From Microvirga pudoricolor (GTDB lineage Bacteria > Pseudomonadota > Alphaproteobacteria > Rhizobiales > Beijerinckiaceae): DNA of 64,000 nt. The first letter of the stretch is position 1. Each line of letters opens with the position of its first letter. Where the stretch lies: positions 300,811-364,810 of the forward strand of contig NZ_JAFEMB010000005.1 of the NCBI RefSeq assembly GCF_016892705.1. The letters are read 5' to 3'. Below the pieces are notes generated by a model. It ran no database searches and was not told where the DNA came from. It saw only the letters and a program-made list of their open reading frames with translations. This document shows positions 50,273 through 57,378 of this stretch, piece after piece. The translations under genes were made by a program, and so were the position numbers.

Positions 50273-50626
50273 CCCGCCGCAATTGCCCCAAGGGCATCGC
50301 CGATTCGCCCGGACGCCTCCACGGAAAGCCTTTGGAGGAAGCCTCTGGAAATCAGGCGCTTCCCCTTTCCCCGGGCCCGCCTTTTGGCTAAGAGGGCGCT
50401 TCCGCCTCCGCGAGGGAGGCACCGGAGCGCCTTTTTGCTGCGATGATCGCCACGCTTGTCCGTCACGGACCCACCCCGACCCTGCCCGGTCGTCGAGATG
50501 CCTGGACCCACGGCCGCACCCCTGCGAGCCGGGATGGGTCGGCTCCCGCGCGAGGTATGGCGGCCTGGGTCATGGCAGGCCCCGGAAGGCGCCGTTCCCG
50601 ATTTCTCAAGCCCAAGAGATAACCCC
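50273..50626 (+). other. Intergenic region with terminator before accB
   Basis: About 350 bases between the dsbA-type gene and accB. It holds the terminator at 50395-50436 and otherwise nothing I can recognise; the aroQ gene often found here in relatives is absent. The accB promoter should lie between the terminator and 50626. Confidence 0.4.
50395..50436 (+). terminator. Rho-independent terminator after the dsbA-type gene
   Basis: A long imperfect stem, GGCGCTTCCGCCTCC with GGGAGGCACCGGAGCGCC, closes on a GCGA loop and is followed by TTTTT. Confidence 0.8.
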
Positions 50627-51097
50627 ATGCCCAAGGACAACCCTTTCGACCCGGATCTCGTGCGTGAATTGGCGAACCTGATCGCCGATACGGATCTGAC
50701 CGAGATCGAGGTGGAGAAGGGCGACCTTCGCATCCGCGTGGCGCGCACGGTCACGGCCGTGACGGTTCCGGTCTCGATGCCGTCCGTCGCTGCCGCGCCG
50801 GGCGCCGTCATGGCACCGCCGCCGGTGGCCGAGGCCGCGCCGACGGTCAAGCCGGCCGCCCATCCGGGCGCGGTGCTCTCGCCCATGGTGGGCACCGCCT
50901 ACCGGAAGCCTTCCCCGGAGGCGAAGGCCTTCGTGGAGATCGGCTCCAAGGTCGCGGTCGGCGACAAGGTGCTGCTGGTGGAAGCCATGAAGACCTTCAA
51001 CGAGATCGTTGCCCCCCGCGCCGGCACAGTGACGGCCATCTTCGTCGAGGACGGCACGCCCGTCGAATACGGCGAGCCGCTGATCATCATCGAGTGA
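50627..51097 (+). CDS. accB: Biotin carboxyl carrier protein of acetyl-CoA carboxylase
   Basis: A 156-residue protein that carries biotin between the two active sites of acetyl-CoA carboxylase, the first step of fatty acid synthesis. The N-terminal helical part, [22 protein letters not shown], is followed by an Ala/Pro-rich linker (about residues 50-80) and the biotinyl domain. The biotinylated Lys122 lies in [10 protein letters not shown] (EAMK). The ATG at 50627 (MPKDNPFD) is the family start; the frame remains open upstream without similarity. accC follows five bases after the stop. Confidence 0.95.
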   Translation: MPKDNPFDPDLVRELANLIADTDLTEIEVEKGDLRIRVARTVTAVTVPVSMPSVAAAPGAVMAPPPVAEAAPTVKPAAHPGAVLSPMVGTAYRKPSPEAKAFVEIGSKVAVGDKVLLVEAMKTFNEIVAPRAGTVTAIFVEDGTPVEYGEPLIIIE

Positions 51098-51102
51098 GCC
51101 CG

Positions 51103-52461
51103 ATGTTCGACAAAATCCTGATCGCCAATCGCGGGGAGATCGCCCTGCGAATCCTGCGCGCCGCGAAGGAGCTCGGCATCGCCACCGTGGCGGTCCACTC
51201 CACCGCCGACGCGGACGCCATGCACGTGCGTCTCGCCGACGAGAGCGTCTGCATCGGCCCTCCGGCCGCCCGTGACAGCTACCTGAACGTTCCGGCCCTC
51301 ATCGCGGCCTGCGAGATCACAGGCGCCGACGCCATCCATCCGGGCTACGGCTTCCTGTCCGAGAACGCCCGTTTCGCGGAGGTTCTCGAGGACCATCGCA
51401 TCACGTTCATCGGCCCCAAGGCGGAGCATATCCGCATCATGGGCGACAAGATCGAAGCCAAGCGCACCGCCAAACGTCTCGGCATCCCCTGCGTGCCGGG
51501 GTCCGAGGGCGGCATTACCGACGAGGACGAGGCCAGGCAGGTCGCCAAGACGATCGGATACCCGGTCATCATCAAGGCGGCGGCGGGCGGCGGCGGACGC
51601 GGCATGAAGGTGGCGCGCAACGAGGACGACCTCCTGTACGCCCTCGCCAGCGCCAAGACCGAGGCCAAGGCCGCCTTCGGGGATGATGCGGTCTATATCG
51701 AGAAGTACCTCGAGAAGCCGCGCCATATCGAGATCCAGGTCCTGGGCGATGGGCGCGGCAACGCCGTGCACCTGGGCGAGCGCGATTGCTCGCTCCAGCG
51801 CCGCCACCAGAAGGTCTGGGAAGAAGGCCCCTCGCCCGCCCTGAACCTGGAGATGCGCGAGCGCATCGGCGGCATCGTCGCCAAGGCGATGCAGGAGCTC
51901 AAATACCTCGGCGCCGGCACCATCGAGTTCCTCTACGAGGATGGCGAGTTCTACTTCATCGAGATGAACACCCGCATCCAGGTGGAGCATCCCGTCACCG
52001 AGATGATCACGGGCATCGACCTCGTGAACGAGCAGATCCGCCTCGCGGCCGGCGCCCCCCTCTCCGTGAAGCAGAGCGACATCAAGATCGAAGGCCACGC
52101 CATCGAATGCCGCGTGAACGCGGAGCATCCCTCCACGTTCCGCCCCTCCCCCGGCACGATCAGCTATTTCCACCCGCCCGGCGGCCTCGGCGTCCGCGTG
52201 GATTCGGCGGCCTACCAGGGCTACCGGATCCCGCCGCATTACGATTCGCTGGTGGGCAAGCTCATCGTCCATGGCCGCACCCGCAACGAGTGCCTCATGC
52301 GCCTGCGCCGGGCGCTCGACGAGTTCGTGGTGGACGGCATCGACACGACCCTGCCGCTCTTCCGCACCCTGGTGCGTAACCCGGACATTCAGAACGGCCA
52401 GTACGACATCCACTGGCTGGAAAATTTCCTGAAGACCGGCGGATTGGGCGAAGAGGCCTGA
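51103..52461 (+). CDS. accC: Acetyl-CoA carboxylase, biotin carboxylase subunit
   Basis: A 452-residue enzyme that carboxylates the biotin on AccB using ATP and bicarbonate. Signatures: [34 protein letters not shown], the ATP-grasp glycine loop [13 protein letters not shown], the biotin carboxylase motif [20 protein letters not shown] and [12 protein letters not shown]. An ATG at 51103 was chosen; a GTG at 51094 overlapping the accB stop is the alternative. Forms the accBC operon, with the methyltransferase gene four bases downstream. Confidence 0.95.
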   Translation: MFDKILIANRGEIALRILRAAKELGIATVAVHSTADADAMHVRLADESVCIGPPAARDSYLNVPALIAACEITGADAIHPGYGFLSENARFAEVLEDHRITFIGPKAEHIRIMGDKIEAKRTAKRLGIPCVPGSEGGITDEDEARQVAKTIGYPVIIKAAAGGGGRGMKVARNEDDLLYALASAKTEAKAAFGDDAVYIEKYLEKPRHIEIQVLGDGRGNAVHLGERDCSLQRRHQKVWEEGPSPALNLEMRERIGGIVAKAMQELKYLGAGTIEFLYEDGEFYFIEMNTRIQVEHPVTEMITGIDLVNEQIRLAAGAPLSVKQSDIKIEGHAIECRVNAEHPSTFRPSPGTISYFHPPGGLGVRVDSAAYQGYRIPPHYDSLVGKLIVHGRTRNECLMRLRRALDEFVVDGIDTTLPLFRTLVRNPDIQNGQYDIHWLENFLKTGGLGEEA

Positions 52462-52464
52462 TCC

Positions 52465-53067
52465 ATGCCGCGCTTTCTCCATGTCGGCTGCGGTCCGAAA
52501 CGCAAAGATCGGACCGTCGAGGCCTTCGCGTCCCCTCAATGGGAGGAAGTGACCCTCGACATCGACGAGAGCGTGGCTCCGGACATCGTCGACAAACTGC
52601 CCGAACTCGCTCACGTGGTACCGGGCAGCTTCGATGCGGTCTATTCGGCCCATAACATCGAACACCTGTATCCGCACGAGGTGCCACAGGCGCTCGCCGC
52701 CTTCCACCGGGTGCTCAAGAACGACGGGATCGCCGTCATCACCTGCCCGGATCTGCAATCCATCGGCGAGAGGCTTGCGACGGGCGATATCGACCTGCCG
52801 CTCTACGAGAGCCCTCGCGGGCCCGTCGCGCCCCTCGACATGCTCTACGGCTTCCGCCCGGCCATGCGGGAGGGCAACCTCTACATGGCTCACCACACCG
52901 GTTTCACCCTGGCGTCGCTGCGGCGGGCCTGCGATGGCGTCGGATTTTCCGGATTCGTGGGCTTTCGGCGGCCTGACCGGCACGATCTTTGGGCGATGGT
53001 GGCCAAGGGCTCCCGCAGCAAGGACGAGCTTCGGGATCTCGGGATGCGGCTTCTGCGTCCTCTCTGA
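52465..53067 (+). CDS. Class I SAM-dependent methyltransferase-like protein
   Basis: A 200-residue protein with a methyltransferase-11-type fold: FLHVGCGPKRK (SAM-binding motif I with the GCG core), VTLDIDESVAPDIVDKL (acidic end of strand 2), FDAVYSAHNIEHLYPHEVPQALAAFHRVLK (motifs II/III) and DGIAVITCPD. The acceptor substrate is unknown. It begins three bases after accC and lies before aat, so it is probably translated from the accBC message. Similar predicted methyltransferases occur in sugar-modification clusters, but nothing else here points to such a pathway. Confidence 0.82.
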   Translation: MPRFLHVGCGPKRKDRTVEAFASPQWEEVTLDIDESVAPDIVDKLPELAHVVPGSFDAVYSAHNIEHLYPHEVPQALAAFHRVLKNDGIAVITCPDLQSIGERLATGDIDLPLYESPRGPVAPLDMLYGFRPAMREGNLYMAHHTGFTLASLRRACDGVGFSGFVGFRRPDRHDLWAMVAKGSRSKDELRDLGMRLLRPL

Positions 53068-53160
53068 CCGCAATATACCCGGACTCCATCCGAGGTTTCG
53101 GCGCGCATCCGTGCCGGATGCGGTCTTGAGCGTCGTCGGCGTCGTGCTACCTTAACGGCG

Positions 53161-53835
53161 ATGCGTGGCGATCAGATCGACATCACTCCCGAGGTTCTGC
53201 TGAAGGCGTATGCGGCCGGGATCTTTCCCATGGCGGAGGACGCGGACGATCCCTCCCTGTTCTGGGTCGAGCCGCGCGAGCGCGGGATCATTCCCCTTGG
53301 CACCTTCCACATCACGAAGCGGCTGGCCCGCACGGTGCGGTCAGACGCCTTCACGGTTCGGGTGGATCACGATTTCGACGGCGTCGTCGCAGGATGCGCG
53401 GCCCCTGGCCTCGACCGGGAAAAGACGTGGATCAGCCGGCGCATCCGTGACCTTTATGGCGCGCTTTTCGACGCCGGTCACTGCCACACGGTCGAGGTCT
53501 ACAAGGATGATCGTCTCGTGGGCGGCCTCTACGGGGTGCGGCTTCAGCGGGCGTTCTTCGGCGAGAGCATGTTCCACCAGGAGCGGGACGCCTCGAAGGT
53601 CGCCCTCGTGCATCTCGTGGCGCGCTTGCGCCGAGGCGGTTTCAGCCTTCTCGATACCCAGTTCGTCACACCCCATCTGGCGCAGTTCGGAGCGATCGAG
53701 ATCCCCCGGCGCGACTACAAGAGAATGCTCCATGCGGCCATGGGCCAGGAGGCGGACTGGTACACCTGGCCCACCGGCCGCACCGTCTCCGGCGCGGAAG
53801 CCCTGGCGGAGCTGCCGGGTTCCCTGGAGCCCTAG
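53161..53835 (+). CDS. aat: Leucyl/phenylalanyl-tRNA--protein transferase
   Basis: A 224-residue enzyme adding Leu or Phe to proteins with N-terminal Arg or Lys, marking them for ClpS/ClpAP (N-end rule). Signatures: [34 protein letters not shown] at the start, [45 protein letters not shown] in the centre and [23 protein letters not shown] near the end. It overlaps the stop of the convergent DUF2155 gene by four bases. Position after accC is conserved in the order. Confidence 0.95.
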   Translation: MRGDQIDITPEVLLKAYAAGIFPMAEDADDPSLFWVEPRERGIIPLGTFHITKRLARTVRSDAFTVRVDHDFDGVVAGCAAPGLDREKTWISRRIRDLYGALFDAGHCHTVEVYKDDRLVGGLYGVRLQRAFFGESMFHQERDASKVALVHLVARLRRGGFSLLDTQFVTPHLAQFGAIEIPRRDYKRMLHAAMGQEADWYTWPTGRTVSGAEALAELPGSLEP

Positions 53836-54467
53836 CGGTCGTTGGTGCGCTCGTTGTTGATCACCGGCGCCTGCTGGGGCTGGATGACGCGCCTCGCCGG
53901 CCGCTGCGGCTGAACCTGGGGCTGGGGTTGAGGCGCGGCTTGCGGCTGCTGGATGGGGGATGGCGCCATGATGTCGCCCGGCTGCCCTGGTGAGCCCGGT
54001 CGGGCGGAGGCGGGCTCCTGGCGGATCGGCGGGGGCTCCTCGGGAACCTCCTTGGGCTCCGCGATCACCTGGGTGCCGCCTTTGCAGTCCACGAGCCAGA
54101 TGTCGTAGACCGGGTGCTCCATGCCGTGGAGGCCGGGGCTCGAGGCGAACATCCAGCCGGAAAACACGCGTTTGGGCTGCCCGTCGAGGCCGGCATCGTC
54201 CACTTCCACGAAGGTGCTGGTGTTGGGGTTCTCGTTGGGCGGCTTGGTGTAGCAGACCTTCGGTGTCATCTGGAGCGAGCCGAACTGCACCGTCTCGTCC
54301 ACGGCCACCTCGAAGGAGACGATTCGGCCCGTGATCTTATCGAGCCCGGAGAACACGGCGGTCGGGTTCTTGATGCGGTCTGCCTGGGCCGCGCCCGCGC
54401 CGAGCGTCATCAGAGCGAGAGCCAGCGTCGCCCGCTTCAGTCCAAAGCTCATCCCGTCGAAACTCAT
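53832..54467 (-). CDS. DUF2155 domain-containing exported protein
   Basis: A protein of about 211 residues with a signal peptide ([24 protein letters not shown], cut before DRIKNP). The conserved DUF2155 core spans about residues 30-140 ([42 protein letters not shown]...[29 protein letters not shown]) with two cysteines, one in VCYTKPP and one in VDCKG, likely a disulfide in the periplasm. The C-terminal third is a Pro/Gln-rich low-complexity tail. The function is unknown; the gene is regularly found with aat and the NDUFA12 homologue in alphaproteobacteria. An ATG 15 bases later (54452) is an alternative start. Confidence 0.88.
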   Translation of the reverse strand: MSFDGMSFGLKRATLALALMTLGAGAAQADRIKNPTAVFSGLDKITGRIVSFEVAVDETVQFGSLQMTPKVCYTKPPNENPNTSTFVEVDDAGLDGQPKRVFSGWMFASSPGLHGMEHPVYDIWLVDCKGGTQVIAEPKEVPEEPPPIRQEPASARPGSPGQPGDIMAPSPIQQPQAAPQPQPQVQPQRPARRVIQPQQAPVINNERTNDR

Positions 54468-54628
54468 CCCGAACGCCCACGCCTCATGCGCCGCGGCCCA
54501 ATCGGCCGCATCCAGCTTGCGCAGACGCGATACCATGCGAACGGTGTTCTAAAAAGGGCAGGTCCGTGCGAAAGCTGGGCAGGAAACCGTCAAAGCGCCT
54601 CGCGGGACGACGGCGATGAGGGAGCCAG

Positions 54629-55234
54629 ATGCAGACCATATCGGACGCCGCCCGGCTCAGTTTGGGCTTCATGAGCGCGGCGCAGACCGCCGCTCTCGGC
54701 GAGGCGGGAATCCTCGTGCCCGACCCCCATTCCACACTTGTCTCGGCCGGGATCGACCTGGCGCCCGGCGTGGTGATCTGGCCCGGAACGGTTCTAAGCC
54801 TGACCGGCGGCAGCCTTTCCATCCGCTCGGGAACGCATCTTTACCCCGGCACCCGCATCGTGGCCGAGGGCGGGGCGATCGCGATTGGGTCCGATGCAGA
54901 GATCGGCGAGGAAGGCGGGTTCACGGTCAAGGCCGGGGTAGGCTCGTCCATTGCGATCGGCAGCCGCGCGCGGCTGCTGGGCGGAGGCTCCCTCCTCCTG
55001 TCAAACCACCTCGGTGACGGCGCGCAGGTTCTCGGTCCGATCCGCTGTCAGGAGTGCCGGCTCGGCACGGGCGGGAGTCACCGCGAGCCCGATCCGGACC
55101 TGCGTGGGGGCGTCCTGAAGGGTATGGGGGTCGCGCGCGGGATCGAGGTCCCCCAGGGATACGTCGTGCAGGCCTTCGGCCTTTTCTCCGAGGCGCCCCT
55201 GCGTCTCCAGACCCATTTCCATCCCAAACCTTAA
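54629..55234 (+). CDS. Uncharacterised protein with a left-handed-beta-helix-like core
   Basis: A 201-residue protein. Residues 35-130 show short hydrophobic repeats with Gly turns (STLVSAGIDLAPGVVIWPGTVL, LSIRSGTHLYPGTRIVAEGG, AIAIGSDAEIGEEGGFTVKA, SSIAIGSRARLLGGGSLLLS), as in the hexapeptide acyltransferase beta-helix, but regular I/V-G-x4 spacing is loose. The C-terminal part, LGTGGSHREPDPDLRGGVLKGMGVARGIEVPQGYVVQAFGLF, is more globular. GlmU-like proteins carry such a domain, but no nucleotidyltransferase part is present. Function unknown. Start supported by GAGGGAG. It is nine bases before the aldo/keto reductase and probably co-transcribed. Confidence 0.7.
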   Translation: MQTISDAARLSLGFMSAAQTAALGEAGILVPDPHSTLVSAGIDLAPGVVIWPGTVLSLTGGSLSIRSGTHLYPGTRIVAEGGAIAIGSDAEIGEEGGFTVKAGVGSSIAIGSRARLLGGGSLLLSNHLGDGAQVLGPIRCQECRLGTGGSHREPDPDLRGGVLKGMGVARGIEVPQGYVVQAFGLFSEAPLRLQTHFHPKP

Positions 55235-55243
55235 GGCCCTGTC

Positions 55244-56014
55244 ATGACCCGTCCGGCACTGGATCTCCGACTCGGCCTCGGACTCGTCTCTCTGGGACGG
55301 GTCTGGGGTGTCGCCCAAACCGTCCCGCCCGATGATGAGGCCGCCCAGAGGCTCCTGGAGGCGGCCTGGACGCTGGGCATCCGCATCTTTGACACGGCCC
55401 CCGCCTATGGGGCGAGCGAGGCGCGTCTCGGGCGGTTTCTGCGAAGCCGCGCCGAGGCCGAAGCGGCCTCCGCCTTCGTCATGACTAAGGCCGGCGAGGA
55501 ATGGGATGAGGCTAAGGGCGGGAGCCGCGTGAACCATACCCGCGATGCGCTGCGGCGGAGCATCGACCGCAGCTTCGACCGCCTCGGGCGGATCGATGTC
55601 CTGCAAGTGCACAAGGGGACCCGCGACGTGGTCGGCCATCCGGACGTAGCTTCAGCTCTCGCCTATGCCCGCGAGCGCGGCGTCTCGGGATTCGGGGCGA
55701 GCGTGACGGACATGGAAGCGGGCCGGGTTGCCATCGAGACGGGCCTCTATGGGTTCCTGCAGTTTCCGTTCAACCGAGCCAATCCTGAACTGGCCGATCT
55801 CGTCGCCCTCTGTCGCCGGAAGGGCGTCGTTCCGGTGATCAACCGCCCCTTCGCCATGGGCGCCCTGGTGACCGAGGGACCGTTCGAAGCCGCCGCCCAG
55901 GAGGCGTTCGGGTTCCTGAAACGGGAGGTCGGATCGGGCATCGTCCTCACCGGCACGGGAAAAGCCGCGCACTTGGCCGAGAACGTCGAGGCATTCCACC
56001 GATCCGATCCATAG
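55244..56014 (+). CDS. Aldo/keto reductase
   Basis: A 256-residue NADPH-dependent TIM-barrel oxidoreductase. Signatures: LGLGLVSLGRVWG at the N-terminus, IRIFDTAPAYGASEARLGRFL (catalytic Asp and Tyr), SFDRLGRIDVLQVHKG (the LQVH strand with the conserved His), and GIVLTGTGKAAHLAENVEAF (cofactor-binding end). Shorter than typical 300-residue members; the usual C-terminal loops are reduced. Paired with the beta-helix-like gene upstream; no pathway follows from this pairing. Confidence 0.88.
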   Translation: MTRPALDLRLGLGLVSLGRVWGVAQTVPPDDEAAQRLLEAAWTLGIRIFDTAPAYGASEARLGRFLRSRAEAEAASAFVMTKAGEEWDEAKGGSRVNHTRDALRRSIDRSFDRLGRIDVLQVHKGTRDVVGHPDVASALAYARERGVSGFGASVTDMEAGRVAIETGLYGFLQFPFNRANPELADLVALCRRKGVVPVINRPFAMGALVTEGPFEAAAQEAFGFLKREVGSGIVLTGTGKAAHLAENVEAFHRSDP

Positions 56015-56015
56015 A

Positions 56016-56243
56016 CTAGCGTGAGCGGCCCTCGAATGGATCGGGAGCCGGGTCCGTCATGGGCCGGCCTTCGTCGTCCCGGCGCTTGGCATGCTCGAGC
56101 ACGCAGGCGGGCGTGCACAAGAGCCCCTCATCCGACCAATAGGCCGGGCCGCTTTGGGCCTTGCCGGCATGATAGGTGAAGGCCGGGTCGCCATAGGGTC
56201 GCCCGCAGACGATGCAGGCGCGCGGCGTGGAACGGTTGAGCAT
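56016..56243 (-). CDS. Small cysteine-pair protein, possible zinc ribbon
   Basis: A 75-residue protein with Cys10-x2-Cys13 (ACIVCGRPYG) and Cys43-x3-Cys47 (LLCTPACVLEH), a pattern fitting a zinc-binding knuckle. The C-terminus is polar. No family is recognised with certainty. It overlaps nothing, converges on the aldo/keto reductase gene (one base apart) and lies 18 bases from the NDUFA12-homologue gene in the same direction, so it is likely the second gene of that unit. Confidence 0.65.
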   Translation of the reverse strand: MLNRSTPRACIVCGRPYGDPAFTYHAGKAQSGPAYWSDEGLLCTPACVLEHAKRRDDEGRPMTDPAPDPFEGRSR

Positions 56244-56261
56244 ACGTGAGAGCCGATGGGC

Positions 56262-56672
56262 CTATTCGCCCGGCGTCCAGGGCACATAGTCGCCGGTGGC
56301 AGCGGGGCGCTGGCCCGTTGAGAGCTGCGAGCCGGACGGGCGGTAGGCCAGGGGTGTGCCGGTCATGTTCGGGATATGCGGCTTTTCCCACTCGCGCGGC
56401 GTGTAGGTTTCCTCGCTCGGCGGAACGTCGCCGTTGTGGCAAAGCCAGGCGCGCCAGCCGGGCGGGACCTTCGAGGTGTCGGCGACGCCGTTATAAATGA
56501 CCCAGCGGCGTTCCGAGCCCACGTTGGAATCGATCACGTGCCCTTGGGCGCGGTAATACGTATTGCCGAACTCGTCCTGGCCCACGAACTGCCCCTTGCG
56601 CCAGGTGTAGAACCGGGTGCCCATGGTCTGGCCGTTCCACCAGGTGAAGAACTGCAAAAAGAACTGTTTCAT
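56262..56672 (-). CDS. NADH:ubiquinone oxidoreductase NDUFA12-like subunit
   Basis: A 136-residue homologue of the mitochondrial complex I accessory subunit NDUFA12 (B17.2). Diagnostic: GTRFYTWRKGQFVGQDEFGNTYYRAQ and RRWVIYNGVADTSKVPPGWRAWLCHNGDVPPSE, the family's conserved core; the Pro-rich ending (TGTPLAYRPSG, YVPWTPGE) is also typical. Alphaproteobacterial complex I carries this subunit, which fits the nuo operon at the left end of the window. Contains the usual DEFGN and W-rich surface. First gene of a short leftward unit. Confidence 0.93.
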   Translation of the reverse strand: MKQFFLQFFTWWNGQTMGTRFYTWRKGQFVGQDEFGNTYYRAQGHVIDSNVGSERRWVIYNGVADTSKVPPGWRAWLCHNGDVPPSEETYTPREWEKPHIPNMTGTPLAYRPSGSQLSTGQRPAATGDYVPWTPGE

Positions 56673-57051
56673 CGCCGCCGCCGGGGAATCCGCGTTGGGA
56701 TCCGATAAGGGGTCTTAAGATGGCGCGGAATATGGCCCCGTGGGCGTTGTAAGTCCAGCCTTGTCATCGAGTGGAAGCTCCGTGATTCCCCACGCCCCGA
56801 TTCTGGTGGTCGGACGGGCGATTCTCTGGGACTTCCAATGCTTTTAGGGAAATTCTCCCATAGGCACGGCTATGGTTAACGATTGGTAAACGGGTTTGCC
56901 GACAAGGCGCCGCTTGTGGGTGCTTAGTCACCTATTAACCACGACCGGGAATAGGTTCCGGAAAAAGCCGAAAATATCGGATTGGGATTCGTGAAGGAGT
57001 CTCCGAGGCTTAGCCGGAGCTGAGCCAACTATCCACAGGATTCACACCAAA
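56673..57051. other. Intergenic region between NDUFA12-like gene and nrdJ control region
   Basis: About 380 bases with no gene. The half nearer 56872 is AT-rich relative to its neighbours and likely contains the promoter for the leftward unit, but no clear elements were fixed by eye. Confidence 0.4.
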
Positions 57052-57067
57052 ACACAAGATATAGTCG
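57052..57067 (+). promoter_or_regulatory. NrdR-like operator box 1
   Basis: ACACAAGATATAGTCG resembles the NrdR box (acaCwAtATaTwGtgt) at about 13 of 16 positions. NrdR represses ribonucleotide reductase genes when dATP is high. It is 32 bases before a second, weaker box, the spacing typical of tandem NrdR sites. Confidence 0.55.
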
Positions 57068-57083
57068 GGAACGACTCCCCTCG

Positions 57084-57099
57084 ACACTAGTTCTTGACG
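57084..57099 (+). promoter_or_regulatory. NrdR-like operator box 2, overlapping the -35
   Basis: ACACTAGTTCTTGACG keeps the CwA and TxTwG cores of the NrdR box but fewer flanking bases. It overlaps TTGACG, so a bound repressor would block the candidate promoter directly. Confidence 0.45.
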
Positions 57100-57123
57100 T
57101 GAGGCTCGCAAAACGACTAGCTT
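57094..57123 (+). promoter_or_regulatory. Candidate promoter of nrdJ
   Basis: TTGACG (57094-57099) and TAGCTT (57118-57123) are separated by 18 bases. The transcript would begin about 57130, giving a leader of roughly 250 bases. Confidence 0.4.
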
Positions 57124-57378
57124 GGCGGGGTGCTGATCAGAGATCGGCGACCGGTTCGGAAGAACCGGAACCACTCCCCCAAAGGGCTGAGCGTCCAGGC
57201 CACGTGGCAGGCTCCTGCCGTGCGGTTTTTCGGCGTCTGGAGTGATCGCCGCTCGGTCGTTGCGCGTGTCAGGTCATCCCTCGTTGAGGGGTGCCGGAGT
57301 GTCTAACAATTCTGGTGGGTCAGGCTGCGGCGATGTCGCGGCCCGGGGATGCTTGTCCCCGATTTGAGGAACAGTGCC
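57124..57378 (+). promoter_or_regulatory. Hairpin-rich 5' leader of nrdJ
   Basis: Several perfect hairpins follow one another: CCGGTTC-GGAA-GAACCGG (57151-57167, a GNRA-type loop), GGCAG-GCTC-CTGCC (57206-57219), CCCTC-GTTG-AGGG (57278-57290) and CGGGGA-TGCTTG-TCCCCG (57344-57361) just before the Shine-Dalgarno GAGGAA. Structure of this density in front of a B12-dependent enzyme suggests control at the RNA level, but a canonical cobalamin riboswitch was not seen. Confidence 0.4.

Noticed and set aside
57124..57378. Canonical adenosylcobalamin riboswitch upstream of nrdJ
   Set aside because: The nearest match to the B12 box (AGGCTCCTGCCG) lacks the AGCCAGGAGACCTGCC order, and the other conserved core strings are absent.
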